5,477 nucleotides of DNA from Anaerolineales bacterium UBA832 (GCA_002296125.1 DBHI01000004.1:694-6170); one strand, 5' to 3'. Positions 1 to 5,477 are shown, counted from the first letter of the stretch. Notes: generated by a model from the sequence alone, not told the origin. A program made the numbers and translations.

Positions 1-111
1 TTTTTCACTATCAAAAAATATTTCCCCACTATCAATATTTTCTAAACCGTTAATACTTCTCAATAAAGTGGTTTTTCCAGATCCACTTGGTCCATCTATA
101 GTGATAATCAT
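1..111 (-). CDS. P-loop NTPase N-terminus, cut by window edge; cytidylate-kinase-like start, ABC-ATPase-like continuation
   Basis: The ATG is at 111-109 and the frame stays open to position 1, giving 37 codons. Residues 1-15 read MIITIDGPSGSGKTT, which includes a Walker A loop (G7 to T14, K13 as the phosphate-binding lysine). Starting a protein four or five residues before the P-loop is typical of cytidylate kinase, and cmk commonly follows scpB-rluB. Residues 16-33 read LLRSINGLENIDSGEIFF, which is the segment after Walker A in amino-acid-type ABC transporter ATPases (LLRxINxLExxxSGEI), not in cytidylate kinase. A normal ABC ATPase has about 25-35 residues before Walker A. Here the upstream frame has no ATG and meets a stop at 151-153, so those residues are missing. 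No clear Shine-Dalgarno is visible. It could be an assembly chimera, an N-terminally truncated ABC ATPase, or a divergent kinase. I see a P-loop protein with confidence but leave the family open. Confidence 0.6.
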   Translation of the reverse strand, partial: MIITIDGPSGSGKTTLLRSINGLENIDSGEIFFDSEK

Positions 112-146
112 AATTGTTATGTCAGATTCTATATCTTGTAATTTTT

Positions 147-890
147 TTATTTAGAAGTTTTTCGTATTTTGTAATCGTACAAACGTTGTACTTCTTTGTC
201 AGTTAATTTCCGCCATTCTCCAGGTTTTAGTCCTCCTAGTTTTAGCGTACTAACTCTAGTTCGTAAAATTCGCTTTACTCGAAGACCTAATGCTTGACCT
301 GTTCGACGAATTTGTCGTTTTCTACCCTCATGCATGATGATCTGGAGCCATGTACCAGATGCACCTTTTTTGTTTATATATACTTTTGCTCTGGCTGTTT
401 TGATTTGTTGATATGTATCATCTAATATTATGCCACGTCGCCAAGTGTAGATTTGAGAGGTGTCTGGGTATCCATCTACTAGAACCATATATTCTTTTTC
501 ATGACCATAGCGGGCATGGGTAAGTTTTTCTGTGAGTTTTCCATCATTTGTTAATAATATTAATCCTTCACTATCTGCATCTAATCGGCCTACAGGATAT
601 AATCGTCCCGGCAAATTGATTAATTCTCTTACTCCATTCCTATTATTTTGTGGCTTAAGTGTGGATTCTATTCCTCGTGGTTTGTTTAGCATTATATAGA
701 TAAGTTTTTCAGGACAATTAATCATCTTATGATCTATGGTTATACTGTCTTTGTTGATATTAGCACGATCACCTATAGTTGCAATTTTTCCATTAACATG
801 TATACGTCCATCAATTATTAATGTTTCACATGCACGTCTTGATCCATAACCAGAGCGTGCAAGTATTTTTTGAAGACGATCAGCTGGCAT
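147..890 (-). CDS. rluB: 23S rRNA pseudouridine synthase, RsuA/RluB/RluE/RluF family
   Basis: This cytoplasmic enzyme converts a specific uridine in rRNA to pseudouridine. The 247 residues show the standard two-part layout. Residues 3-50 are an S4 RNA-binding domain (DRLQKILARSGYGSRR, then GRIHVNG). The synthase domain follows at about 63-235. The family signature GRLDADSEGLILLTNDG lies at 101-117, with D104 as the expected catalytic aspartate; Ser replaces the commoner Thr at 107. A second family motif, HEGRKRQIRR, lies at 187-196. The length fits RluB/RsuA members without a long C-terminal extension. The ATG at 890-888 lies inside the end of scpB (11-bp overlap), so translation is probably coupled to scpB. 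The symbol is chosen because scpB neighbours usually carry RluB. The exact target uridine cannot be read from sequence, so RsuA-type or RluE/F-type specificity remains possible. Confidence 0.93.
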   Translation of the reverse strand: MPADRLQKILARSGYGSRRACETLIIDGRIHVNGKIATIGDRANINKDSITIDHKMINCPEKLIYIMLNKPRGIESTLKPQNNRNGVRELINLPGRLYPVGRLDADSEGLILLTNDGKLTEKLTHARYGHEKEYMVLVDGYPDTSQIYTWRRGIILDDTYQQIKTARAKVYINKKGASGTWLQIIMHEGRKRQIRRTGQALGLRVKRILRTRVSTLKLGGLKPGEWRKLTDKEVQRLYDYKIRKTSK

Positions 891-1503
891 TTGTTAGATT
901 ATTTATAGTATTGTTTTTGTGTTCAATACTATCTATATGATCATCTTGATCTTGTTCGGTTGTTGTTTGAGGTTTTTGTTCATTTTCATCAATAGAAGGC
1001 ATATCTGAAATTGAGGATATACCAAAGTGTTGAAGGAATGATGAAGTTGTACTATATAATATTGCTCTTCCAGGACCATCTGATCTACCAGTTTCTTCAA
1101 TTAAACCTTTAAACATTAGGTTCTTTATCACACTATCTGAATTTACTCCACGTATTCCATCTATTTGTGGTCGAGATACTGGCTGACTATAGGCAACTAT
1201 AGCTAGTGTTTCTAATGCAGCAGTTGTAAGTTTTTGTTGAGATTCTAACCCAAGAAACTTTTCAATGTATGAAGAAGATTGAGGTTTTGTAGTTATTTGT
1301 ACACGCCCTCTGATATGTTGTAGTTGCAGGCCTCTTTGTTGATATGTTTCTTCAAGTTCTTGTAATGCCAGTTTGACTTGTTTTGGGGTGGTGTCTAATG
1401 CAGTTGCTATTTGTGCTAGGGACACAGGACCTTCTGCAACGAACAATAAGCTTTCAATTAGGTTCTCTAGTGTTAGTGAGGAATGTCTATGTTTTTCAAT
1501 CAA
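880..1503 (-). CDS. scpB: Segregation and condensation protein B
   Basis: ScpB pairs with the kleisin ScpA and SMC in the condensin-like complex that compacts and segregates the chromosome. The 207 residues contain two winged-helix domains. The first is at about 11-85 (ESLLFVAEGPVS, then LAQIATALD). The second is at about 91-165 and contains the family hallmark LETLAIVAYSQPVSRPQIDG at 98-117, followed by IRGVNSD, a GLIEETGR turn at 133-140 and the GRAILYSTT strand (usually GRPxLYxTT). Residues 172-207 are a polar, acidic, probably disordered tail. The start is TTG at 1503-1501: the frame has no ATG or GTG upstream before the stop at 1527-1525, and an AAAGGG lies 11 nt upstream. The gene ends inside the pseudouridine synthase gene. 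Its usual partner scpA is not in this window; tatA occupies the upstream position. Confidence 0.95.
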   Translation of the reverse strand: MIEKHRHSSLTLENLIESLLFVAEGPVSLAQIATALDTTPKQVKLALQELEETYQQRGLQLQHIRGRVQITTKPQSSSYIEKFLGLESQQKLTTAALETLAIVAYSQPVSRPQIDGIRGVNSDSVIKNLMFKGLIEETGRSDGPGRAILYSTTSSFLQHFGISSISDMPSIDENEQKPQTTTEQDQDDHIDSIEHKNNTINNLTNAS

Positions 1504-1514
1504 GATTTCAAAGA

Positions 1515-1520
1515 CCCTTT
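1515..1520 (-). promoter_or_regulatory. Ribosome binding site for scpB, supports the TTG start
   Basis: The minus strand reads AAAGGG here, 11 nt before the TTG at 1503. The spacing is a little long. It is the only purine-rich anti-SD match in the leader, and no ATG is available in frame, so it favours the TTG start. Confidence 0.45.
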
Positions 1521-1548
1521 TATTTTAGTGTAAATTTACTTTGTATAT

Positions 1549-1577
1549 ATTTTTTGTAAAATAGATTTTGATGTCAA
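1549..1577 (-). promoter_or_regulatory. Possible sigma-70-type promoter for scpB
   Basis: A perfect TTGACA (1577-1572) overlaps the tatA stop codon. Seventeen bases later the minus strand reads AAAAAT (1554-1549), a weak 4/6 match to TATAAT, about 45 nt before the scpB start. The 70-bp gap is nearly all A and T, so chance matches are likely. It would let scpB and the downstream gene be transcribed independently of tatA. Confidence 0.25.
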
Positions 1578-1741
1578 TTGTCTTCATTATTGTCTTCATT
1601 ATTGTCTTGTATTCCTAGGCGAAATGCTTTAATACCTTTGCCTAGTTCTCCTCCTATTTTACCTATACGTCCTACGCCAAATAAAATCAACACTATTGCT
1701 AGAATAATAACAAGTTCTAATGGTCCCATGCGAAAAGGCAT
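1574..1741 (-). CDS. tatA: Sec-independent (twin-arginine) translocase subunit TatA/E
   Basis: TatA oligomers form the membrane passage of the twin-arginine pathway, which exports folded proteins. The gene encodes 55 residues. A short N-terminus (MPFRMGPLE) leads into one membrane helix at about 9-21 (ELVIILAIVLILF). The TatA hinge FG follows at 21-22, then an amphipathic helix (GRIGKIGGELGKGIKAFR, 24-41) ending in the family's GKGIKxF pattern. The usual Pro after the hinge (as in xLPEL) is replaced by Gly, a variant I associate with Chloroflexota TatA proteins. The C-terminal tail is only about 14 residues and consists of a DNNE repeat, against roughly 20-40 residues in most TatA proteins. 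The start ATG at 1741 is preceded by AAAGGAG at 8 nt; Met5 is in frame but less well placed. No tatC is in the window. The family call is firm; TatA versus TatE or TatB is less so. Confidence 0.9.
   Translation of the reverse strand: MPFRMGPLELVIILAIVLILFGVGRIGKIGGELGKGIKAFRLGIQDNNEDNNEDN
1577..1608. repeat. 12-bp tandem repeat coding the TatA tail
   Basis: The plus-strand unit attgtcttcatt occurs at 1577-1588 and 1589-1600, with eight more matching bases at 1601-1608. The unit is a multiple of three, so it adds the peptide DNNE per copy without shifting the frame. The two full copies are identical, which suggests recent slippage. Confidence 0.9.
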
Positions 1742-1749
1742 TTGTTGGT

Positions 1750-1756
1750 CTCCTTT
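1750..1756 (-). promoter_or_regulatory. Strong ribosome binding site for tatA
   Basis: The minus strand reads AAAGGAG ending 8 nt before the ATG at 1741. This is the best Shine-Dalgarno in the window and decides the tatA start over the internal Met5. Confidence 0.8.
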
Positions 1757-1761
1757 ATTAC

Positions 1762-1786
1762 TGTATGAGTGTTATTGTCTCATACA
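1762..1786. repeat. 25-bp inverted repeat upstream of tatA (8-bp arms)
   Basis: The arms tgtatgag (1762-1769) and ctcataca (1779-1786) are perfect reverse complements separated by 9 bases. The element lies in the tatA leader, 20 bp before the start codon and just upstream of its ribosome binding site. No T-run follows it on the minus strand, so an intrinsic terminator for the PHP gene is unlikely. It could be an operator for a dimeric regulator or a leader-RNA hairpin near the ribosome binding site. Its existence is seen directly; its role is inferred. Confidence 0.55.
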
Positions 1787-1802
1787 CTGGTAGTTAATTC
1801 AA
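1774..1802 (-). promoter_or_regulatory. Possible promoter for tatA
   Basis: The minus strand reads TTGAAT (1802-1797), then 17 bases, then GACAAT (1779-1774); each box matches the sigma-70 consensus at 4 of 6. The -10 box overlaps the palindrome at 1762-1786, which would suit repression. The match is weak in AT-rich DNA. Confidence 0.25.
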
Positions 1803-1848
1803 AAACATGTTTATATATTTATATCATCATTTGTGAGATTTGTTAGGA

Positions 1849-2922
1849 TCATTTTACATAAATTGGATTGCTTATTATCCAGTGTCGTTCTTGCAATTTG
1901 TGAATAATTGTGGCTTCTATACGAAAATTGTTTGGTCTGTTTACAGTATATTTGATTTTTGAGGTGTTTTTCTTTTGAGTAATAATTTTTCCATTTGAGA
2001 TGATTTTTAGATTGCAAATTGTAGGTGTTGTTGCTTCTAATGTTACTGGACCATTTTTTAATGATATTTCTTCACCCATGATGCATCTTGTTTTTTCGTT
2101 GTATGCATGAAACCTAAAATCTCTTGTTGGATGTGGTAAATCATATCCAACAAAGCAGTTTCCAGTTCTTAATGCAGAATAAACAATTTGTTTGTCAGTG
2201 GTTATATTACCAGTTAAAGGTTTTCTACTTATTATGTGAGTATTTACTGATTGAAACAAGAATTTGTATGGAAAAATACATCGACTTACTGGTCCCATTG
2301 AATATGTTTGACCATGGGAATCAGAATTTCCAATGATTACAACATTTTTTCCAGATGCAAGTAATTCGTCCCATTTGTGAAGTGTCTCTTGAAATGGACC
2401 TCGTATTCCTAGATCTGGGTAAAAAGCATAAAAAATAGCTGCAGCTTTTGACTTTATTAAACTTTTAAATTCACTCATATAATTCCATACTTCAATACCT
2501 GTATAACCACTGATATTCCAGTTGCGCCATGAGTATACAGCGTCTTCTACTATTGGAGCGGCTCTTTCAAATGGATGTGCCAAAAATGACAATCCATCTA
2601 ACGCTGATATTTTATCAATCAGTAATTGTGGATTATTAGAAAATTGACTCAATTCGGTGTTTGTATCGTATACAAGCAGGTGATTTCCTTTGGGATGCTC
2701 ATCTAAATGGTGAATTTCTTCTCCAGTTAGTATAAGAATAGTTTTGCTATCTTCATAGTCATAATATCCTTCTCGACCATGTACCCAGACGTTATGGTCG
2801 GTAACAATGACAAAGTCTAGTCCAGCTCGTGAAGCTTCATGAGCAATATCTGCATGATAAAGAGTTCCATCAGAATAAGGTGTATGGTTGTGGCAATTGC
2901 CTACATATTCATTGAGTGTCAT
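1849..2922 (-). CDS. PHP-domain metallohydrolase, CehA/McbA-like
   Basis: The protein has 357 residues, no signal peptide and no membrane segment, so it is probably cytoplasmic. The PHP (polymerase and histidinol phosphatase) metal-binding pattern is complete: H11-x-H13 and D18 (NCHNHTPYSDG), D42-H43 (VTDHN), E68/E69 (TGEEIHH), H81, H116 (LAHPFER) and D201-x-H203 (NSDSHG). These normally bind two or three metal ions and support hydrolysis of phosphate or other esters. After the PHP barrel (to about 265), residues 270-357 look like an all-beta C-terminal domain, as in CehA/McbA relatives. CehA itself hydrolyses carbaryl, but the substrate of this protein cannot be inferred. The ATG at 2922 has only a weak AAGG 10 nt upstream. 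It heads the minus-strand block, 107 bp before tatA. A PHP phosphoesterase acting on a nucleotide or sugar phosphate is an equal alternative. Confidence 0.85.
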   Translation of the reverse strand: MTLNEYVGNCHNHTPYSDGTLYHADIAHEASRAGLDFVIVTDHNVWVHGREGYYDYEDSKTILILTGEEIHHLDEHPKGNHLLVYDTNTELSQFSNNPQLLIDKISALDGLSFLAHPFERAAPIVEDAVYSWRNWNISGYTGIEVWNYMSEFKSLIKSKAAAIFYAFYPDLGIRGPFQETLHKWDELLASGKNVVIIGNSDSHGQTYSMGPVSRCIFPYKFLFQSVNTHIISRKPLTGNITTDKQIVYSALRTGNCFVGYDLPHPTRDFRFHAYNEKTRCIMGEEISLKNGPVTLEATTPTICNLKIISNGKIITQKKNTSKIKYTVNRPNNFRIEATIIHKLQERHWIISNPIYVK

Positions 2923-3004
2923 GAATGTTTTGCCTTATAAAAAATTGTTTTTGAGTAATTTGCAGAACTCATAGGATATACCTGTGCTAAATTAGTATTA
3001 CTAT

Positions 3005-3014
3005 TATAATTATA
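3005..3014. promoter_or_regulatory. Symmetric TATAATTATA in the divergent intergenic region; -10 candidate
   Basis: Positions 3005-3010 match the -10 consensus TATAAT exactly on the plus strand, about 43 nt before the start at 3053. The ten bases are self-complementary, so the minus strand also reads TATAAT. No good -35 box sits 16-18 bp upstream on either strand. It is most useful as the -10 for the plus-strand SH3/DUF971 transcript. Confidence 0.35.
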
Positions 3015-3041
3015 TACGTTTGGTCAATATTGATGAGTTAT

Positions 3042-3048
3042 AGAGGTG
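3042..3048 (+). promoter_or_regulatory. Ribosome binding site deciding the TTG start at 3053
   Basis: AGAGGTG lies 4 nt before the TTG at 3053. The only nearby ATG (3033) opens a short out-of-frame reading frame that stops at once, and the GTG within the site is also out of frame. The TTG is therefore the best start. Confidence 0.65.
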
Positions 3049-3052
3049 CTTT

Positions 3053-3559
3053 TTGTCAATAAATGGAAATAATAAAACATCATTTAATATTCCATTGAGT
3101 TGGATTGTTATTTCTTCAGTGTTTTTTGCATTGATTGCAATTGCATTATGGTCATATGTTGTTGTGTCGCGTCCTGCATCTTTACAAAGTGTTACAGTGA
3201 CTCCTTTGTTGAGGATAATTACTCCTGACAGTACGTCAACTGATGTTATGATTCCTACTGATGTTACTACTGATATGCCTGATCTAGTACAAACATCTAC
3301 TTTTCCTCCTCCTCCAGTTGGTAGTCTTATTAAGTTAGGATCTTATGTGCAAGTAGTAAATACGGGTGGTGGTTTGCGTTTAAGATACGAATCCAGTTTA
3401 GATTCCGAGGTAAATTATCTTGCCTTGGATTATGAGATTTTTGTTGTAGAAAATGGTCCTAGAGAGGGAAATGATATGACATGGTGGTTTTTAGTTGCTC
3501 AAGCGGATGATCGTCGTAATGGTTGGGCAGCAGCTAATTATTTGCAAGTAGTAAGATAG
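3053..3559 (+). CDS. Membrane-anchored protein with extracytoplasmic SH3b-like domain
   Basis: The 168-residue protein starts with TTG. A short polar N-terminus (1-14) leads into one hydrophobic segment at about 15-38 (SWIVISSVFFALIAIALWSY), followed by Arg40. No clear signal-peptidase site is seen, so a signal anchor with the C-terminus outside is most likely. Residues 41-92 are a low-complexity Thr/Ser/Pro/Asp linker ending in FPPPPVG. Residues 96-168 resemble a bacterial SH3 (SH3b) domain: YVQVVNTGGGLRLR (the usual V-x-GLNVR-type strand), a central YEIFVVENGP strand, and the closing WWFLV...NGWAAANYL, which matches the W-x-V...GWV...YL ending. SH3b domains often bind cell-wall or other surface ligands; no catalytic domain is present. 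The DUF971 gene lies 41 bp downstream on the same strand. The fold is inferred from pattern, and the biological role is unknown. Confidence 0.8.
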   Translation: MSINGNNKTSFNIPLSWIVISSVFFALIAIALWSYVVVSRPASLQSVTVTPLLRIITPDSTSTDVMIPTDVTTDMPDLVQTSTFPPPPVGSLIKLGSYVQVVNTGGGLRLRYESSLDSEVNYLALDYEIFVVENGPREGNDMTWWFLVAQADDRRNGWAAANYLQVVR

Positions 3560-3589
3560 AAAAATAGTTAGTATAGTTAACGTTTATTT

Positions 3590-3594
3590 GAGGA
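3590..3594 (+). promoter_or_regulatory. Ribosome binding site for the GTG start at 3601
   Basis: GAGGA lies 6 nt before the GTG at 3601 and supports that codon as the start. Confidence 0.6.
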
Positions 3595-3600
3595 TTAGTT

Positions 3601-3912
3601 GTGAATATTTCTCCTGATAAGATTCAGCTAAATAAGAGTAAAAACATTTTAGTTATTCATTGGATAGATGGAGTAACGACAGAATATGGGTGGGATAGTT
3701 TGCGTAATGCTTGTCCGTGTGCAGAATGTAAGCAAAGTACTCATAACGATGATAAATCGGACGAAATGGTGTTTGTTTTGAAACCTGCACCAAGTGCTAC
3801 AGTTGAATCCGTTGAGTTAGTTGGCAACTATGCATTAAAAATATTTTGGAATGATGGACATGGTAGTGGGATTTATTCTTGGGAGTATCTACGCAAAATG
3901 ACGACATCATAA
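3601..3912 (+). CDS. DUF971 (gamma-butyrobetaine hydroxylase-like N-terminal domain) protein
   Basis: The protein has 103 residues and starts with GTG. It is a single DUF971 domain, related to the zinc-binding N-terminal domain of gamma-butyrobetaine hydroxylase. The opening beta hairpin (ILVIHWIDGVTTEY) is followed by LRNACPCAEC at 34-43, which gives the C38-x-C40-x-x-C43 metal site. The second half carries the family's closing pattern: VGNYALKIFWNDGH at 74-87, with H87 as the likely fourth ligand, then GSGIYSWEYLR. All the expected residues are present and the length is normal for a stand-alone member. The catalytic oxygenase domain is absent, so this is not a hydroxylase. DUF971 is also found fused to Mrp/ApbC-type iron-sulfur carrier ATPases (as in plant HCF101), so a link to Fe-S cluster assembly is plausible. 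No Fe-S gene is seen here. It is probably co-transcribed with the SH3 gene. Confidence 0.9.
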   Translation: MNISPDKIQLNKSKNILVIHWIDGVTTEYGWDSLRNACPCAECKQSTHNDDKSDEMVFVLKPAPSATVESVELVGNYALKIFWNDGHGSGIYSWEYLRKMTTS

Positions 3913-3937
3913 TTAATGTGTGAATTGAATATATTTA

Positions 3938-5455
3938 TTAGTTACTGATTCTGTTCATCATTAGATATGAAAGAAGGCGTACACCAAATCCAGTTGCACC
4001 AGATGGTCCTAATTGTCTTAGTATTGAGTTTGTTTGCACATATGCCATGGGAGCAATATCGAGATGGGCCCATTTGTAGCTCTTAGCGAACTCTTGTAGG
4101 AATGCTGCAGAAGTACCAGCACCAGTATTACGGGATGAAGGACTATTTCTTAAATCAGAGATATCACTTGCTTTCATCCATTCAGTGTATTCAGGATATA
4201 GAGGTAACTGCCATATTTTTTCTCCACTCTTGTTACTAGCAGAAATCAGATCATTTTTTAGATTATCTTCGTTGGTAAAAAGTGCAGCAGCGCTTCCTGT
4301 TCCTAGTGCAATACTTGCAGCTCCTGTAAGAGTTGCAATGTCAATTACGTATTCAGGAGTATATTTTTCAGCATATACAAGGGCATCTGCAAGAATTAGT
4401 CGACCTTCAGCATCAGTATTAGTAATCTCTATTGTTATGCCATTTGATGCTGTAACAACATCTGAAGGGCGAGTAGCTGATCCACTAACCATATTTTCTG
4501 TTGCAGGAATAATTCCAATTACTGGATAAGGCACTTTCAGTTGTGAAGCAGCATTTAATGCACCAATTACTGCAGCTCCTCCAGACATGTCAGCTTTCAT
4601 AGTTAGCATCCCAGATGAAGACTTTAATGAATAACCTCCTGTATCAAATGTGATTGCCTTTCCTATAAAGACCCAGGGTTTCATTTTAGAGATTAGTTTT
4701 TTGTTGTATTCTATAATGATGAATTTAGGCTCTTGTGTACTTCCGTTACCTACACTTAGGAATGCGCCCATGTTTAACTTTTTGATTGTAGGTTCATCCA
4801 GTATTTTCACCTTAGTATTTTTGTTCGATGAAAGTATCATTGATTGTTGTGCTAGAAACTCTGGAGTACAAATATTTGGTGGTTCATTAACTAGATCTCT
4901 TGCTAAATTAGATGATTTTCCTATAATTTCACCTTCGTACAATCCTTCTCTTAAATGTTTGATTTTGGATTGTTTAGGAGCAACAAATACCATTGATTTA
5001 AGTGCTTTTGAAGGATTTGTTTTGTATTTTTCAAACTTGTATAAAGCTAGAATTATTCCTTCAGTTAATGCTCTTATTATGTCTTTGTTACTAATATTAG
5101 GAAAATCGAATTGATGAAGTATATAAGCTGAGTTAGATGCTCCAAGTCGTCTTGCTTTTATGGTTGCTGCAGATGATGCATGTCTCATCTTATCAAGATT
5201 TAAGTCTTCTTTTTTCCCTAATCCAACTAATATAATACGTTCAGCAGCTATATTTCCATTTGAATATATTACACATGTTTCAGTTAAATTAAATTTGTAA
5301 TCGTTAAGTGTTATTAATTTTGATATTGCACCATCAAGGCTTTCATTTAATTTATTTAATGACTTATGAATTGAAGTAGATTCTTCAAAAATACCGATAA
5401 TTATTGTATCTACGTCTTGATTAGTAATACTTTTTGTGTTTATTTTTATATCCAT
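3938..5455 (-). CDS. pepA: Leucyl aminopeptidase, M17 family (PepA-like)
   Basis: This cytoplasmic enzyme with two metal ions removes N-terminal amino acids from peptides and usually forms hexamers. The 505 residues match the family's usual length of about 500. Residues 1-160 are the variable N-terminal domain, and 175-500 the catalytic domain. The active-site set is complete. K266 and D271 lie in GKAITFDTGG, K278 in YSLK, D289 in MKADMSGG, and D348, E350 and R352 in the M17 signature NTDAEGRLILAD (346-357). These correspond to the E. coli PepA metal ligands and catalytic Lys and Arg. GKA in place of the commoner GKG at 265-267 is a tolerated variant. The ATG at 5455 has no clear Shine-Dalgarno in the 22 bases left before the window edge. 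The gene converges on the DUF971 gene with 25 bp between stops. Some PepA proteins also bind DNA, which cannot be judged here. Confidence 0.96.
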   Translation of the reverse strand: MDIKINTKSITNQDVDTIIIGIFEESTSIHKSLNKLNESLDGAISKLITLNDYKFNLTETCVIYSNGNIAAERIILVGLGKKEDLNLDKMRHASSAATIKARRLGASNSAYILHQFDFPNISNKDIIRALTEGIILALYKFEKYKTNPSKALKSMVFVAPKQSKIKHLREGLYEGEIIGKSSNLARDLVNEPPNICTPEFLAQQSMILSSNKNTKVKILDEPTIKKLNMGAFLSVGNGSTQEPKFIIIEYNKKLISKMKPWVFIGKAITFDTGGYSLKSSSGMLTMKADMSGGAAVIGALNAASQLKVPYPVIGIIPATENMVSGSATRPSDVVTASNGITIEITNTDAEGRLILADALVYAEKYTPEYVIDIATLTGAASIALGTGSAAALFTNEDNLKNDLISASNKSGEKIWQLPLYPEYTEWMKASDISDLRNSPSSRNTGAGTSAAFLQEFAKSYKWAHLDIAPMAYVQTNSILRQLGPSGATGFGVRLLSYLMMNRISN

Positions 5456-5477
5456 AGTATTTAATTTGTGATTGATT

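Noticed and set aside
1578..1793. Plus-strand open frame of 71 codons opposite tatA
   Set aside because: It is antisense to tatA, whose protein is clearly recognisable. The plus-strand translation is low-complexity Ser/Pro/Leu and shows no family pattern.
1803..1812. 10-bp palindrome aaacatgttt as a regulatory site
   Set aside because: Short AT-rich palindromes like this are expected by chance here, and nothing else about its position supports a role.
1811..2336. Open frames of about 70 codons overlapping the PHP gene (1811-2017 minus, 2124-2336 plus)
   Set aside because: Both lie in other frames of the PHP hydrolase gene, lack a recognisable domain, and have no good ribosome binding site. 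They are shadows.
3913..3937. Possible bidirectional terminator between the convergent DUF971 and pepA genes
   Set aside because: The 25-bp gap is AT-rich but contains no stem-loop with a following T-run on either strand.
4185..5114. Plus-strand open frames of 114 and 154 codons within pepA
   Set aside because: They are antisense to the intact M17 peptidase coding sequence and show no recognisable motif.
1..5477. Mobile element, CRISPR array, defence or toxin-antitoxin module
   Set aside because: I saw no transposase, integrase, regularly spaced repeats or paired small toxin genes. The recognisable genes are mostly housekeeping.

Overview
This window is AT-rich and densely coded, and it looks like a bacterial chromosome with small intergenic gaps. 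The gene set includes scpB next to an RsuA/RluB-type pseudouridine synthase, a TatA whose hinge lacks the usual proline, a CehA/McbA-type PHP metallohydrolase, a membrane-anchored SH3b-like protein, a stand-alone DUF971 protein and an M17 leucyl aminopeptidase. Together these fit an AT-rich, streamlined Chloroflexota (Dehalococcoidia or SAR202-like) genome, probably a metagenome assembly. That placement is inferred from gene style, not from a marker-gene comparison. Nothing here looks like a plasmid, phage, insertion sequence, CRISPR array or defence island, and I see no rRNA or tRNA gene.

Layout. Positions 1-111 (minus) hold the first 37 codons of a P-loop protein cut by the window edge. It opens like cytidylate kinase and continues like an ABC-transporter ATPase. 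Positions 147-890 (minus) are the pseudouridine synthase, overlapped by scpB at 880-1503 (minus). A short tatA, 55 codons, lies at 1574-1741 (minus) with a strong ribosome binding site and a 25-bp palindrome upstream. A PHP-family metallohydrolase follows at 1849-2922 (minus). Positions 2923-3052 are a divergent intergenic region. On the plus strand are an anchored SH3b-like protein (3053-3559) and a DUF971 protein (3601-3912). These converge on pepA (3938-5455, minus), with only 25 bp between the stop codons.

How the genes relate. The minus-strand block from the PHP gene to the P-loop gene runs in one direction with short gaps, and the scpB/pseudouridine-synthase overlap implies translational coupling. 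The usual bacterial order scpA-scpB-rluB-cmk is partly kept, but the scpA position is taken by tatA, and the cmk position holds the chimeric-looking reading frame. The plus-strand pair is probably one transcript. Most genes are housekeeping: chromosome segregation, rRNA modification, protein export and peptide turnover.

I did not find a convincing undescribed system. The observation most worth checking is the cmk/ABC hybrid at the left edge, which may be an assembly join at the P-loop.
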